From the NCBI GenBank assembly GCA_038396625.1, contig CP121688.1, positions 2,666,001-2,730,000 of the forward strand: 64,000 bases of DNA. The letters run 5' to 3'. The DNA is from G038396625 sp038396625. GTDB lineage: Bacteria; Bacillota; Clostridia; Peptostreptococcales; Thermotaleaceae. Positions 8,482 through 16,751 of this stretch are shown one piece after another (position 1 is the first letter of the stretch; every line of letters begins with the position of its first letter). The notes under the pieces are model-generated. The model was not told where the DNA came from. It worked only from the letters and a program-made list of their open reading frames with translations, and ran no database searches. Made by a program: the position numbers and the translations under genes.

Positions 8482-8786
8482 CAGAGAATGCAATTCGCCC
8501 AGTAGCTGTGGCTAGAAAGAACTATCTTTTTTCAGATACCCCAAGGGATGCATAAGCAAATGCTCTTGTTTTTAGTATTATTGAAACTGCAGCTGCAAAT
8601 GACCTAGATCCTTATGCGTATCTAGTACATATATTCAAAAGCCTACCGAATATAGATTTCAATAAAAAACCAGTCCTTTTAGATGACTATATGCCTTGGT
8701 CAGATAAATTGCCTGAAAATTGTTATATGAAAAAGCAGAAAAGCGAACCACCCGAAGGGAGCACAAAAAACAATGAAAATGACTAA
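8482..8786 (+). pseudogene. IS66 transposase C-terminal fragment with internal stop
   Basis: Reads SENAIRPVAVARKNYLFSDT from the junction onward and then matches the last 100 residues of the transposase at 23977-25623. A TAA interrupts it where the intact copy has lysine (TPRGAKANAL there, DA-stop-ANAL here). The 3' end overlaps the 92-residue accessory gene, as in the intact copy. Confidence 0.85.
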
Positions 8787-9051
8787 TATAAATTTTGTGA
8801 TGAATATGGCAAAAGATTATTTAGATGGAAAAATTAACTGCATTACCTATGGCCTTGATTTTCCATATGAAGTAGAAAAAAGATACCGAAAGATGGTTAA
8901 TGAAGATCGTGACTATGCAGAATTAATTTTTGATACACTGATCGAAGAAGGTACAAATCTATTTGATGAACTATCTGATGAAGAATTTAAGAAGCTGATC
9001 AGAAAACAATACAAATATGTCAAAGATGTAGCTAGTGAAGGATTTTTTTAA
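8773..9051 (+). CDS. IS66-associated 92-residue accessory protein (copy 1)
   Basis: 92 residues, acidic and helical, of unknown function (for example YGLDFPYEVEKRYRKMVNED, then LFDELSDEEFKKLIRKQYKY). It differs at only 6 positions from the copy at 23702-23980 and keeps an open frame although its transposase is a stub. It starts inside the transposase tail. The same gene in the same place in two copies marks it as a constant part of this IS66 subtype rather than a chance passenger. It may be a regulator or transposition accessory factor, which is inference. Confidence 0.7.
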   Translation: MKMTNINFVMNMAKDYLDGKINCITYGLDFPYEVEKRYRKMVNEDRDYAELIFDTLIEEGTNLFDELSDEEFKKLIRKQYKYVKDVASEGFF

Positions 9052-9066
9052 TTTTATAAAAATAAT

Positions 9067-9105
9067 AAAGGCACGATTTGCTATTTATCAGCAGATAGTG
9101 CCTTT
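9067..9105 (+). terminator. IS66 3' terminator hairpin
   Basis: AAAGGCAC and GTGCCTTT form an 8-bp stem with an internal weaker stem in the loop. The same structure follows the accessory gene in the intact copy (around 23648-23690). Confidence 0.65.
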
Positions 9106-9285
9106 ATTCTTGTTTTTACGCTATTTGTTCCATCGCTTACCATATATGCTAATGGATATACTTACCACAGTAAATTTCGACATATATTTTAATAGATTAT
9201 ATTTAACATTTTAAAACTCTTATATCATTCTTAACTATTGGGAAGTATATAATGGAAAACAAATCTTGTAAAAGGAAGAAAGAAT

Positions 9286-10190
9286 ATGTACAGACCTAAA
9301 TATTTAGAATTATTTTATAATTGAAAACTGCAGAAAAGAGCACCAAAACTTAAAAGTATGCTCAAAAACTGTGTTCTTTGTCCACATCAATGTGAGGTTA
9401 ATAGATTAGAGGGTGAACATGGTTATTGTAAGACCCTTTATAAACCTGTTGTATCAGGGGCAAATCCCCATTTTGGTGAGGAAGATGAACTAGTAGGAAG
9501 ATATGGATCAGGAACAATATTTTTTTCCACTGCAATCTTAAATGTGTGTTTTGTCAAAATTTTGAGATAAGCTTCTGTGGAGAAGGTAAAGAGGTAACTG
9601 TAGAAACATTAGCTAAGCTCATGCTTTCCCTACAGAGAAAGAAATGTCATAATATCAATCTTGTATCACCAGGTCACATCATTCCCCAAATCGTTGAAGC
9701 CCTATTAATAGCAGCACAAAATGGTCTAAATATTCCTATTGTCTACAACTCTAATGGGTATGACTTGACTGATACTCTAAAGCATTTAGATGGTATCATT
9801 GATATTTACTTACCTGATATGAAGTTTGCTGATAATAAACTGGGCAAAAAGTATTTAGGTGTAAAGAACTATTATGATATTGCAAGTTCTGCCTTGATTG
9901 AAATGTTTCGTCAAGTAGGAAACCTTGAAGCTGATGATATGAATATTGCCTATAAAGGACTTATAATTAGACAACTAGTGATGCCACAAAATTTAGCTCA
10001 TTCAGAAAAAATAATGACATTCATTGCAGAAAATCTATCTCTAAAAACCTACGTTAACATTATGGCTCAATATTATCCATCACATCAATCCTATAAATTT
10101 AAAGAAATTAACAGGGGAATACGCGATGAAGAGTTTAAATATGTAATCAAGGTAGCAAATGAAGTAGGATTAGAAAATATAAGAAGGTGA
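9286..10190 (+). pseudogene. Radical-SAM (PflA-like) protein gene with two lesions
   Basis: The reconstructed protein is about 300 residues: MYRPKYLELFYN, a stop, then NCVLCPHQCEVNRLEG and GSGTIFFS, then the radical-SAM cluster CNLKCVFCQNFEIS, then the SAM-binding barrel (NLVSPGHIIPQIVEA, IIDIYLPDMKFAD). An in-frame TGA sits at 9322-9324, and one base is missing near 9530, so the CxxxCxxC motif is only readable after a frame change. This family is annotated as pyruvate-formate-lyase activating-enzyme-like, and its real substrate is unknown. ATG 9286 has AAAGGAAG upstream. Two independent lesions argue for a true pseudogene rather than a sequencing error. Confidence 0.8.
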
Positions 10191-10194
10191 TAAT

Positions 10195-10896
10195 GTGTTA
10201 GATGCTAAGGTTTTTAATTTAACAATAGAATTAATAGTTGGCTTTTTTGCATTACTTATGATAACAAAGGTATTGAGAAAGACGCAAATAAACCAAATAA
10301 CCCCTTTTGACTTTATATCAGCTTTAGTTTTAGGGGAACTACTGGGTAACGCCATATATGATCACAATATTAATATATGGTACATTTTATATGCTGTTAT
10401 CGTATGGGGATGTCTACTATATTTTGTAGAGAAAATTACTCAGAAATTTAGACGATCAAGAAAGTTCTTTGATGGAGATCCAGCTATAATCATTCGTAAT
10501 GGTCAAATAGATTTTAATGTGATTAAGAAAGAAAATTTAGATATAAATGAATTATTAAGTATGCTAAGACAAAAGGATGTATTTTCTATAAGAGAAGTAG
10601 AGTTTGCAATATTAGAGTCAAGTGGTTCAATTAGTGTATTGAAAAAATCACAATACTCTACACCTACAATTGAAGATTTAAATTTACCACAAAAACCAGC
10701 TTATTTATCCATTAACTTAATACTAGATGGGGAGGTTATGCATGATAATCTAGATGCTATTGGATTTAATGAAGGGTGGTTAAAGAATCAGATTCACAAT
10801 TATGGAGTTGAAAAAGTTGAAGATGTTTTTTATGCAGAATGGAAAGAAAATGAAGGTATATATGTTATTCCTAGAAATAGTAATAAAAACCAATGA
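10195..10896 (+). CDS. DUF421 (YetF-like) membrane protein
   Basis: 233 residues. An N-terminal three-helix membrane region (about residues 8-80, with TPFDFISALVLGELLGNAI as the conserved signature) is followed by a cytosolic domain with the family motif GDPAIIIRNGQI and then ELLSMLRQKDVFSIREVEFA. YetF proteins are implicated in spore and cell-envelope functions in Bacillus, and the molecular role is unclear. The start is GTG at 10195, just after AGAAGGTG and 5 bases past the radical-SAM stop, so the two genes were once co-transcribed. Confidence 0.85.
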   Translation: MLDAKVFNLTIELIVGFFALLMITKVLRKTQINQITPFDFISALVLGELLGNAIYDHNINIWYILYAVIVWGCLLYFVEKITQKFRRSRKFFDGDPAIIIRNGQIDFNVIKKENLDINELLSMLRQKDVFSIREVEFAILESSGSISVLKKSQYSTPTIEDLNLPQKPAYLSINLILDGEVMHDNLDAIGFNEGWLKNQIHNYGVEKVEDVFYAEWKENEGIYVIPRNSNKNQ

Positions 10897-11089
10897 TATA
10901 TAAAAAAATATATTATGATTTTTTTGTAATAGAGCAATGCTCAATACCTATTGTTCGATGAATCCATTTTTTACAATAGATAAAACAACTTATGTCTAAC
11001 TATAATATTTAATAAAACTGGATTTAGGTCAATATTCTGGACACAAAAAGTTAAACTTTTAAAGAAAAAAATTTTGCTTGATTGGATTG

Positions 11090-11359
11090 TCAACACTTTT
11101 TAGCTATTTCATTGGCTATTTTGGAGTTCAATCTATCATATGGTGAAAAGGATTGTACAAAGTGAATGAACTGCCTTCCTGTATCTTTGCCATAAGTTCT
11201 TTTAATTGTTGTCATTTCTATGTATGCATTTTCGACATTGCAATCTTTTCCCCATATTAGGTGGGGTTCAGTCTTTTCTGGACTGGTTATATAATCTATT
11301 GCTTTTCTTAATCCCTTGAGGGTTTTGTTAGATCGGTTAAGAAATTCAATAATTGCCAT
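11090..11359 (-). pseudogene. Relaxase/mobilisation nuclease, N-terminal fragment
   Basis: 89 residues with the N-terminus of a MobA/VirD2-type relaxase: a short start, ALRKAIDYITSPEKT-like sequence, then NAYIEMTTIKRTYGKDTGRQ and the catalytic-region approach FIHFVQSFSP. The HxH metal-binding motif and everything after EIAKK are missing, so the protein stops about where the second conserved motif should begin. A complete relaxase would be 300-500 residues. It overlaps the 3' end of mobC by 52 bases, the normal gene order for mobilisable elements. It cannot nick DNA as it stands. Confidence 0.75.
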
Positions 11360-11628
11360 ATATTATTTAGCTCCCTTTTAGTTCGGTTTAAGTCTGGACA
11401 GGTAATTCTTCCTTGATGGCATAGTATAACAAGCTGATTGAGATTTGTACCAATCTTAATTAGCTGTTTTGCTACTTTTGGTAGTCCATTTACAGATACT
11501 ACTTTCTTCCCCACAGCAGAAAAAGCTACGAATCTTCTTAAACTCATTCCAGATTTCGTAGCTTTTTTCTTGATGGTTTCATATTCTTTTTCTCTCACTC
11601 GCAGAGTAATTAATTTAGTTTTCTTCAT
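11308..11628 (-). CDS. mobC: MobC-like relaxosome accessory protein
   Basis: 106 residues. The ribbon-helix-helix-like N-terminus (ITLRVREKEYETIKKKATKS, GMSLRRFV) and the C-terminal signature IGTNLNQLVILCHQG followed by LNNIWQLLNFLT fit the MobC family, which helps the relaxase open the origin of transfer. AAGGAGAATCGA precedes the ATG. The gene looks complete, but its partner relaxase is truncated, so it is an orphan of a mobilisable element (possibly Tn4451-like, given the tnpV remnant and large serine recombinase further on). Confidence 0.75.
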   Translation of the reverse strand: MKKTKLITLRVREKEYETIKKKATKSGMSLRRFVAFSAVGKKVVSVNGLPKVAKQLIKIGTNLNQLVILCHQGRITCPDLNRTKRELNNIWQLLNFLTDLTKPSRD

Positions 11629-11670
11629 TCGATTCTCCTTTCATGAAAGCAATATTTTTACAGAGGGTTT

Positions 11671-11738
11671 GGGAGATTTTCTCCCAACAAGTAACTAAAT
11701 GTAATACATTTAGTAAGCTTGCCAACTCTAAAGAGTTG
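11671..11738. other. Cluster of perfect inverted repeats, oriT candidate
   Basis: Three perfect hairpins lie within 68 bases, directly upstream of mobC. They are GGGAGA/TCTCCC (11671-11685), ACTAAATGTA/TACATTTAGT (11694-11714, one-base centre) and CAACTC/GAGTTG (11723-11738). Position and structure are what is expected of an origin of transfer for the adjacent mobC/relaxase genes. No nic-site consensus was identified. Confidence 0.4.
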
Positions 11739-11811
11739 TTAGTTGAGGCGTGGAAATACAGATGTCATTTAAACGGTAATCTATATAATCCTTTAGTGTT
11801 AAAAGATATAT

Positions 11812-12504
11812 TCAAATTTTATGAGGATAAATATCAACATCCAACATTCGTAAATTCACTTCATCAAGAACATAAATAGTACCATCAACCATCTTAATCA
11901 AACCTCGGCTTTCTAATTCACCTAATGACCTAGTTAGGTGTCTGTAAGTAGTTCCTAACAACTCAGCAAGTTCTTTGTGAGAGAAGGGTAAGGTTATTGT
12001 ATTAGAATCTTTATATAGATATTCTAGCATATAACTTACCAGACGATTTCGTAAAGGATATAAGATATTGTTAGAACTAACGCTAGCAATATCATCAAAT
12101 TTATTGCATAGATCAGAGCATAGGTATCGCAGAAAAGCATTATGATTAAGAGCAATTGTTTGAATAATTTGTATAGGAAATGCCAGGCATAAGCTATTAG
12201 ATAACACTTCCACACTGCAACGATACTTTGTACCAGTAATAAGTTCTATATCACCTAAATTAGTAAGGGTATTAAAGATTCTTAGAGATAAAATTTTTCC
12301 ATTATCTGAAGTGGTGAATACTTTTACATTACCTTTAAGCAATATATAAAAATAATGTAGAGGCTCACCTAATACACATACTAAATCACCTTTCTTGAAG
12401 TCATGAAATTCATGATGTTCTTGCATATCTTTATGAATAACACCTTCTAATTGGTAAAGTTCAATGTAGTTTCGTAGCTTTAGGCTATCTTTGTATTTAT
12501 TCAA
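11812..12504 (-). CDS. Crp/Fnr family transcriptional regulator
   Basis: 230 residues. A cyclic-nucleotide-binding-like domain (about 30-140; FKKGDLVCVLGEPLHYFYIL, then LKGNVKVFTTSDNGKILSLR) is followed by a winged helix (FSHKELAELLGTTYRHLTRS). It resembles the YeiL-type branch that often controls a neighbouring transporter. No N-terminal FeS cysteine cluster is seen, so it is not an oxygen-sensing Fnr. The start is TTG 12504 with GGAGG 8 bases upstream. It is divergent from two YdcZ-family transporter genes and probably regulates them. Confidence 0.8.
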   Translation of the reverse strand: MNKYKDSLKLRNYIELYQLEGVIHKDMQEHHEFHDFKKGDLVCVLGEPLHYFYILLKGNVKVFTTSDNGKILSLRIFNTLTNLGDIELITGTKYRCSVEVLSNSLCLAFPIQIIQTIALNHNAFLRYLCSDLCNKFDDIASVSSNNILYPLRNRLVSYMLEYLYKDSNTITLPFSHKELAELLGTTYRHLTRSLGELESRGLIKMVDGTIYVLDEVNLRMLDVDIYPHKI

Positions 12505-12520
12505 AACATCAACCTCCTAA

Positions 12521-12670
12521 TCCGACATTTCCCGAATATAGCATATAATCGGAAATCCATTTGTAATATAACAACATCTATGAATCAGTATAATCATAAC
12601 TTAAATAGAATTATCTGTAAATATCATACACCTTCGACAAATGTCCTATTTGATTATTTTCAAGACATGT
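12521..12670. promoter_or_regulatory. Divergent promoter region with repeated GACAT motifs
   Basis: The 200-base gap between the Crp/Fnr gene and the transporters carries GACATTT (12524-12530), the near-palindrome GACAAATGTC (12636-12645) and GACATGT (12664-12670). These could be half-sites for the regulator. No classical TGTGA/TCACA Crp site is present. Confidence 0.25.
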
Positions 12671-12704
12671 TAAGATAAGAAAAAGAAGAAAGGAGTAATC
12701 AAAT

Positions 12705-13127
12705 ATGTATAAGGTACTAGCTGCATTTGATGGTGTATTAATTGCTTTAATGGTGGCTTTTAATGGATTACTGGCTTCCCATATTGGGAACAAACAATCA
12801 CTGATAGTTATTCATTTTGTTGGGTTACTATTAACAATCATTTTACTACTAGGAAGCCGTACCAAATTACAAAACTTAAATGGCTTACCGCCATATCTCT
12901 TCATAGCTGGAGCTCTTGGTATTTTTAATGTTCTATTTAATAATCTCAGTTTCTCGGCTCTGGGAGCTACCTTAACATTAAGTCTTAACCTGATAGGACA
13001 ATTAATAGCTTCTATGCTCATCGATCACTTTGGGCTATTAGGACTTGTATTAAATAGGATTAATAGGCCAAAGTTAATTGGTGTCACCATTATGGTTCTT
13101 GGTATTATATCTATGATGATAATATAA
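12705..13127 (+). CDS. YdcZ/DUF606-type DMT half-transporter, first subunit
   Basis: 140 residues with four or five hydrophobic helices and the DUF606 pattern (VLIALMVAFNGLLASHIGN, then GAALGATLTLSLNLIGQLIA-like sequence, ending VLGIISMMII). These short drug/metabolite transporters function as dimers and are often encoded as tandem pairs. AAAGGAG precedes the ATG. It lies 11 bases before its paralogue and is divergent from the Crp/Fnr gene. The substrate is unknown. Confidence 0.8.
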   Translation: MYKVLAAFDGVLIALMVAFNGLLASHIGNKQSLIVIHFVGLLLTIILLLGSRTKLQNLNGLPPYLFIAGALGIFNVLFNNLSFSALGATLTLSLNLIGQLIASMLIDHFGLLGLVLNRINRPKLIGVTIMVLGIISMMII

Positions 13128-13138
13128 GGAGGGATTAT

Positions 13139-13597
13139 ATGTTCATAACACTAGCGTTACTAGCAGGAGCACTTGTAATTATATGCATTTCTATTAATGG
13201 TCAGCTAGCTAACAAAATAGGTCTCATTCAAGCGGGCATGACAAATTTCTCTGTTGGTCTTCTAAGCTCCATTATATATATCTATATAGTAAATGGATTT
13301 TCATTAGGTCACATATTCATTTTTAAAAGTAATATACCCTTTTATTATTTTTTAGGAGGTGTTATTGGTTCTCTAATCATGGTACTAAATAGCTTAGTTA
13401 TTAATAGATTATCAGCCGTTTATGTAACCATTTTAGTCTTTCTAGGTCAGCTAGCAACGGGAATGGTAATAGACTATCTAAAATGGGGAATGCTATCTGC
13501 TGGAAAAATTATAGGTGGAATAATAATTATTGTTGGGCTTTATTATTATATGAAAGGTGATAAAAAGCACCATAATCCACAAGGCGTATCAGCCTAA
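13139..13597 (+). CDS. YdcZ/DUF606-type DMT half-transporter, second subunit
   Basis: 152 residues, paralogous to the preceding gene (ISINGQLANKIGLIQAGMTN, then LVINRLSAVYVTILVFLGQL). It has four or five membrane helices and a positively charged tail. The ribosome binding site GGAGGG overlaps the 3' end of the first gene, so the products are probably made together and form a heterodimer. Tandem DUF606 genes with a YeiL-like regulator are a recurring arrangement in Firmicutes. Confidence 0.8.
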   Translation: MFITLALLAGALVIICISINGQLANKIGLIQAGMTNFSVGLLSSIIYIYIVNGFSLGHIFIFKSNIPFYYFLGGVIGSLIMVLNSLVINRLSAVYVTILVFLGQLATGMVIDYLKWGMLSAGKIIGGIIIIVGLYYYMKGDKKHHNPQGVSA

Positions 13598-13613
13598 AGA
13601 GTAACTGTTATAA

Positions 13614-13650
13614 ACCTCCTTAGCTATAATCAGCCTATAGTCAAGGAGGT
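13614..13650 (+). terminator. Hairpin after the YdcZ pair
   Basis: ACCTCCTT and AAGGAGGT pair perfectly, with a second short stem (GCTATA/TATAG) in the loop. No T run follows, so termination is uncertain. It could also be a leftover of the adjacent mobile element. Confidence 0.4.
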
Positions 13651-13658
13651 CAATAAGT

Positions 13659-13986
13659 TTACATGCTAGCTACTTCCAAATTCTTAATAAAAACCTTAGC
13701 CATATCACAAGCCTCTCGCCTAATCCTATAACTCTCCATAAAATTCTCATCATTAGACAATGGATGTTCTCTAATATACTCCTTCTGAATCCTCTCAAAA
13801 CGCTCATATGTCTTCTTTTCTATTTCAATAAGATGTTTCATCAATTCCCCTTCCCAAAGTAACATAGAAAATAAATAAAGCTTATTCTTCTTCAAATACC
13901 ATACTTTTTAAGATCTACATTCTCATCAACCCCAAAGTCTCTGGGTAATAATGAGCCCCTTTTCTAACATATTTAATCTCACTCAT
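13659..13986 (-). pseudogene. TnpV-like transposon protein, frameshifted
   Basis: The N-terminal piece starts at ATG 13986 (MSEIKYVRKGAHYYPE), continues in a second frame (VDENVDLKKYG) and ends in a third (KLYLFSMLLWEGELMKHLIE, then KKTYERFERIQKE). Put together these follow the order of the TnpV family of Tn4451-like transposons, with at least two frame changes and a short internal deletion. TnpV genes usually sit near the large serine recombinase TnpX. Here the recombinase follows after an inserted IS66. The C-terminal 78 residues alone are open. Confidence 0.65.
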
Positions 13987-14098
13987 TTCAAAACTTCCTT
14001 CCTATTGTTATTTTTCCATACAAAAAAGCCGACAAGACGTAAACGGTAAACCATCGGTACCAGTATAAAAAGGCCACCATTGCTGGCGGCTGATTGAA

Positions 14099-15733
14099 CT
14101 ATTGATTCTGTTTTTTGCATTCAATTGGCAGTTTTTCAGACCAAGGCAGAAGATCGTCTAGGAAATCAAGATTAGTATCTTCCATATGTTTTGGAATTTC
14201 TGTAAGAAGCAGCTCAAAATAATGATAAGGCTTTAGATTATTCGCTTTTGCTGTTTCAGCAATACTGTAGATAATAGCACTGGCCTTTGCTCCATCAATT
14301 GTATCAATCACATGCCAGTTGCGTTTTCCAATACAAAAACCTCGAATGCTGCTTTCAGCTGCGTTGTTATCTGCAGGTACATTCCCATCTTCTAGAAAGA
14401 CTCTCAGATATTTTTCCTGGTTCAGACAGTAGGTAAATCCTTGTCCGGTTTCTGATTTTGGAAGGACTTCGTTCTGACGTTGTTTTACCCACGCAAAGAA
14501 AGCCTCTACCAGTGGCTTTATCGTCAATTGTCTTTGCCTTTGACGTTCCTCTGGCGAAAGCTCGGCCAATGTTCCTTCTATCTTGTAGATAACCGCAATC
14601 TGTTTTAATGCATCATAAGCAAGTGTTCCTTTGGCCTTTTCTTTTCCCAAGGCCTTTACCACATTTGCAAACCGACGCCGTGCATGGCTCCAACACCCGG
14701 CAATCTTCAGATCCTCGCGCTCTTTCTCCAGCGTATGATAAACCTGATAGCCGTCCGTAACCACTGTACCACTGTAGTCCTTTAGGAATTCACGGGGATG
14801 GCTGGTATTTCGGGTCTTCTGGTACTCATAGAGCACAATAGGAGCAGCCGTCTGCATTTTCCCGGTCCGGTAGACCCACATATAGCTCTTAGATCCAGCA
14901 GGACGTCCATCCTTGCTTACGCAAACCGGTGTTTCATCAGCCTGCAGCACATGGCTATTGTAGATCTCTTTATGGAGCCGGTCATAAAGAAGGGAAAGAT
15001 ATCTCTCACCACATTGAATTACCCAGTTTGCCATAACCTGTCTGCCAAGGACAACGTCATTTCTGCAAAACTCTTGTTCCAGACGGTAAAGGGGTATGGC
15101 ATTGACATATTTGCTGTTCATGATGGCAGCCGTAAGGGAAGGCGTAGCAATGCTGTTACGCAGTAGGTCAGCCGGCCGCTTGCCGCGAATAATGGTTTGA
15201 TTGTCTCCTCCAGCATAAACTGCAACATGATGTTCCTCGACTTCAAACCTTGCAGGGTGGAAAGCCAGTCTTTTGTATACTTCATCGGGAAGACGTTTCC
15301 ACTTGTCTCCAAGACGCTCTCTCAGTTCTTCTTCTGATAATTCATGATTTATGACTATGACTGGAAGTTCTTTTAAATCTGCATCACGTTTACCCTTTGC
15401 TTTCTTACGCTTATAGGGTTTTGGGCAGACTTCTTCCAGCTCAGGTTCAACAACGTATTTGTTGACAATCGTGACTTCAGCTTCATTAAAGCACATTTCC
15501 AATTGGTCACCATAAACCATCTTCTCTGAAGAACGGCCAAACTGCTTTTGTTTTGAAATGTTTAGCTGTTCTAAAATCAGTTTCATATTCTGATTTACTT
15601 GTTCTAGCTGTATCTTCTGTTCAGCACAAGTCAGTGATAGATTTTCTACCAGTTGTTGCATGCCCAAGAAAAGGGAAATGATAACTTCTTTATCGTATTT
15701 AGTTAGTTCGGCTTTAGTATATTTTTTCTCCAT
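14099..15733 (-). CDS. tnpC: IS66 transposase TnpC (copy 1)
   Basis: 544 residues. An N-terminal leucine-zipper region (about 20-65) is followed by a KQKQFGRSSEKMV motif. The DDE domain has aspartates in ADETPV and VTDGYQVY, a CWSHARRRF segment and the final glutamate in NNAAESSIRGFCIGKRNW. The C-terminal IS66 domain follows. The CxxC zinc finger found in many IS66 transposases, including the other complete copy here, is replaced by a cysteine-free region. It is the catalytic subunit of the element and is followed directly by the terminal repeat. Confidence 0.95.
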   Translation of the reverse strand: MEKKYTKAELTKYDKEVIISLFLGMQQLVENLSLTCAEQKIQLEQVNQNMKLILEQLNISKQKQFGRSSEKMVYGDQLEMCFNEAEVTIVNKYVVEPELEEVCPKPYKRKKAKGKRDADLKELPVIVINHELSEEELRERLGDKWKRLPDEVYKRLAFHPARFEVEEHHVAVYAGGDNQTIIRGKRPADLLRNSIATPSLTAAIMNSKYVNAIPLYRLEQEFCRNDVVLGRQVMANWVIQCGERYLSLLYDRLHKEIYNSHVLQADETPVCVSKDGRPAGSKSYMWVYRTGKMQTAAPIVLYEYQKTRNTSHPREFLKDYSGTVVTDGYQVYHTLEKEREDLKIAGCWSHARRRFANVVKALGKEKAKGTLAYDALKQIAVIYKIEGTLAELSPEERQRQRQLTIKPLVEAFFAWVKQRQNEVLPKSETGQGFTYCLNQEKYLRVFLEDGNVPADNNAAESSIRGFCIGKRNWHVIDTIDGAKASAIIYSIAETAKANNLKPYHYFELLLTEIPKHMEDTNLDFLDDLLPWSEKLPIECKKQNQ

Positions 15734-15838
15734 ATGGTGAAGATATCATATTTACGAGCCAAAAACAATAGAAAAAACGCAACTCTTTAAAATTGTGGAA
15801 GATCGTTAGAGTCAGCGTCTTTGCTGTGGATATGTTTA

Positions 15839-16201
15839 CTACAAAACCCGTGAGGGGGTAAGGGGCTTGATGGCTTTTTTCTGCTCAATAGAAATACCCT
15901 CCATCAGCCATTTATACTGTTGAGATGTGATAGCTTTTACTTCAGCTTCGCTACGTGGCCATTGAAATTTCCCTGTTTCCAGACGTTTGTATAGAAGAAG
16001 AAATCCGTCACCTTCCCACAAAAGTCCCTTAATGCGGTCAGTCTTTCTTCCGCAGAATAGAAATAGGATACCGGGCTTAAATGGATCAAGCTTAAATTCC
16101 TGTTGTATCATGCTGGCAAAGCCGTCAATTCCACGCCGCAAATCACTATAGCCGCAGGCGATGTAAACTTTTTCAAAACCAAATGCGTCATTTAACATCA
16201 T
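15839..16201 (-). CDS. tnpB: IS66 accessory protein TnpB (copy 1)
   Basis: 120 residues, the IS66 Orf2 family. The conserved core is complete (VYIACGYSDLRRGIDGFASM, then LFLFCGRKTDRIKGLLWEGD and GKFQWPRS). It is required with TnpA and TnpC for transposition, but its biochemical role is unknown. It overlaps tnpA by 14 bases, which suggests coupled translation, and precedes tnpC by 105 bases. Confidence 0.93.
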   Translation of the reverse strand: MMLNDAFGFEKVYIACGYSDLRRGIDGFASMIQQEFKLDPFKPGILFLFCGRKTDRIKGLLWEGDGFLLLYKRLETGKFQWPRSEAEVKAITSQQYKWLMEGISIEQKKAIKPLTPSRVL

Positions 16202-16550
16202 TCATTACCTTAAACACCTTGGAAAGCAGTTCTTCTGAAACGGTATTGGAAAGTTCTAATACATTATTTCCAATATGGATAATCATATCTGCCATAAAAG
16301 AAGGTGTGTTTCTTGAGATATTTGCAGGCACTGGAAGCTGTACAAAGTTTTGTTGTTTGTTGGATTCAGTTTTCTCCAGAGCATCATATGCTTCCTCCCT
16401 GACACGGCGCTGCCAGTAGTAGAACCGTTTTTCATTAATATTGTTTTCAAGACACCAAGATTTAATGGTCAAGCCACTTTTGCGGCATTCACGTATAATT
16501 TGCGTCCATTGCATCAAACGCATTTCATGAGTAATCTTATCCATTGGCAC
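16188..16550 (-). CDS. tnpA: IS66 accessory protein TnpA (copy 1)
   Basis: 120 residues. The helix-turn-helix-like N-terminus (MQWTQIIRECRKSGLTIKSW, then CLENNINEKRFYYWQRRVRE) is diagnostic of IS66 TnpA. It is the first gene of the three-gene transposition operon, with GGAGGTGCC ahead of the ATG. Confidence 0.92.
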   Translation of the reverse strand: MPMDKITHEMRLMQWTQIIRECRKSGLTIKSWCLENNINEKRFYYWQRRVREEAYDALEKTESNKQQNFVQLPVPANISRNTPSFMADMIIHIGNNVLELSNTVSEELLSKVFKVMNDVK

Positions 16551-16751
16551 CTCCCAAAACTAATGTAGTCACTTTGGAAAACTACTAGTTTTTCAAAGCA
16601 TAGATTGATTATCTCAAAATCGAAGACCAAATACGAGGTGCGTATGGTTTACCGTTTACGACAAGACTATTAAAATCCTATCAGCTTTGCTTTACTTAAA
16701 AATTCTCTTAACCCTGTATTCACCTACAACTATCACACCCACTATTTCTTC

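Larger units (their letters stand above)
8481..9140 (+). mobile_element. IS66-family element, 3' half only (fragment B)
   Basis: Near-identical in content to the right part of the intact element at 23614-26598: transposase tail, the 92-residue accessory gene, a terminator hairpin, and the terminal sequence ending CCATCGCTTAC at 9140. The orientation is opposite to fragment A. The 5' two thirds are lost, so this copy cannot transpose on its own. Confidence 0.8.
14039..16659 (-). mobile_element. Complete IS66-family insertion sequence, copy 1 (2,621 bp)
   Basis: The ends are GTAAACGGTAAACCAT (14039-14054) and its exact complement at 16644-16659, a 16-bp perfect terminal repeat. The flanking 8 bases GACAAGAC occur on both sides (14031-14038 and 16660-16667), a target duplication of the length usual for IS66. 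It carries tnpA, tnpB and tnpC, all intact. A second copy at 36174-38794 has the same length, the same gene offsets and identical predicted proteins, so transposition is recent. This copy separates the tnpV remnant from the serine recombinase. Confidence 0.95.

Noticed and set aside
9322..9324. TGA as a selenocysteine or tryptophan codon in the radical-SAM gene
   Set aside because: The same gene has an independent frameshift, intact genes here use TGG for tryptophan and TGA as stop, and no selenocysteine element was seen after the codon.
11643..11879. 78-residue plus-strand frame before the Crp/Fnr gene
   Set aside because: It spans the hairpin cluster next to mobC, has no fitting ribosome binding site and runs antisense into the regulator gene. 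The oriT-like structure explains the sequence better.
16188..16568. Antisense frames within the IS66 copies
   Set aside because: They are mirror frames of tnpA, tnpB and tnpC without ribosome binding sites.
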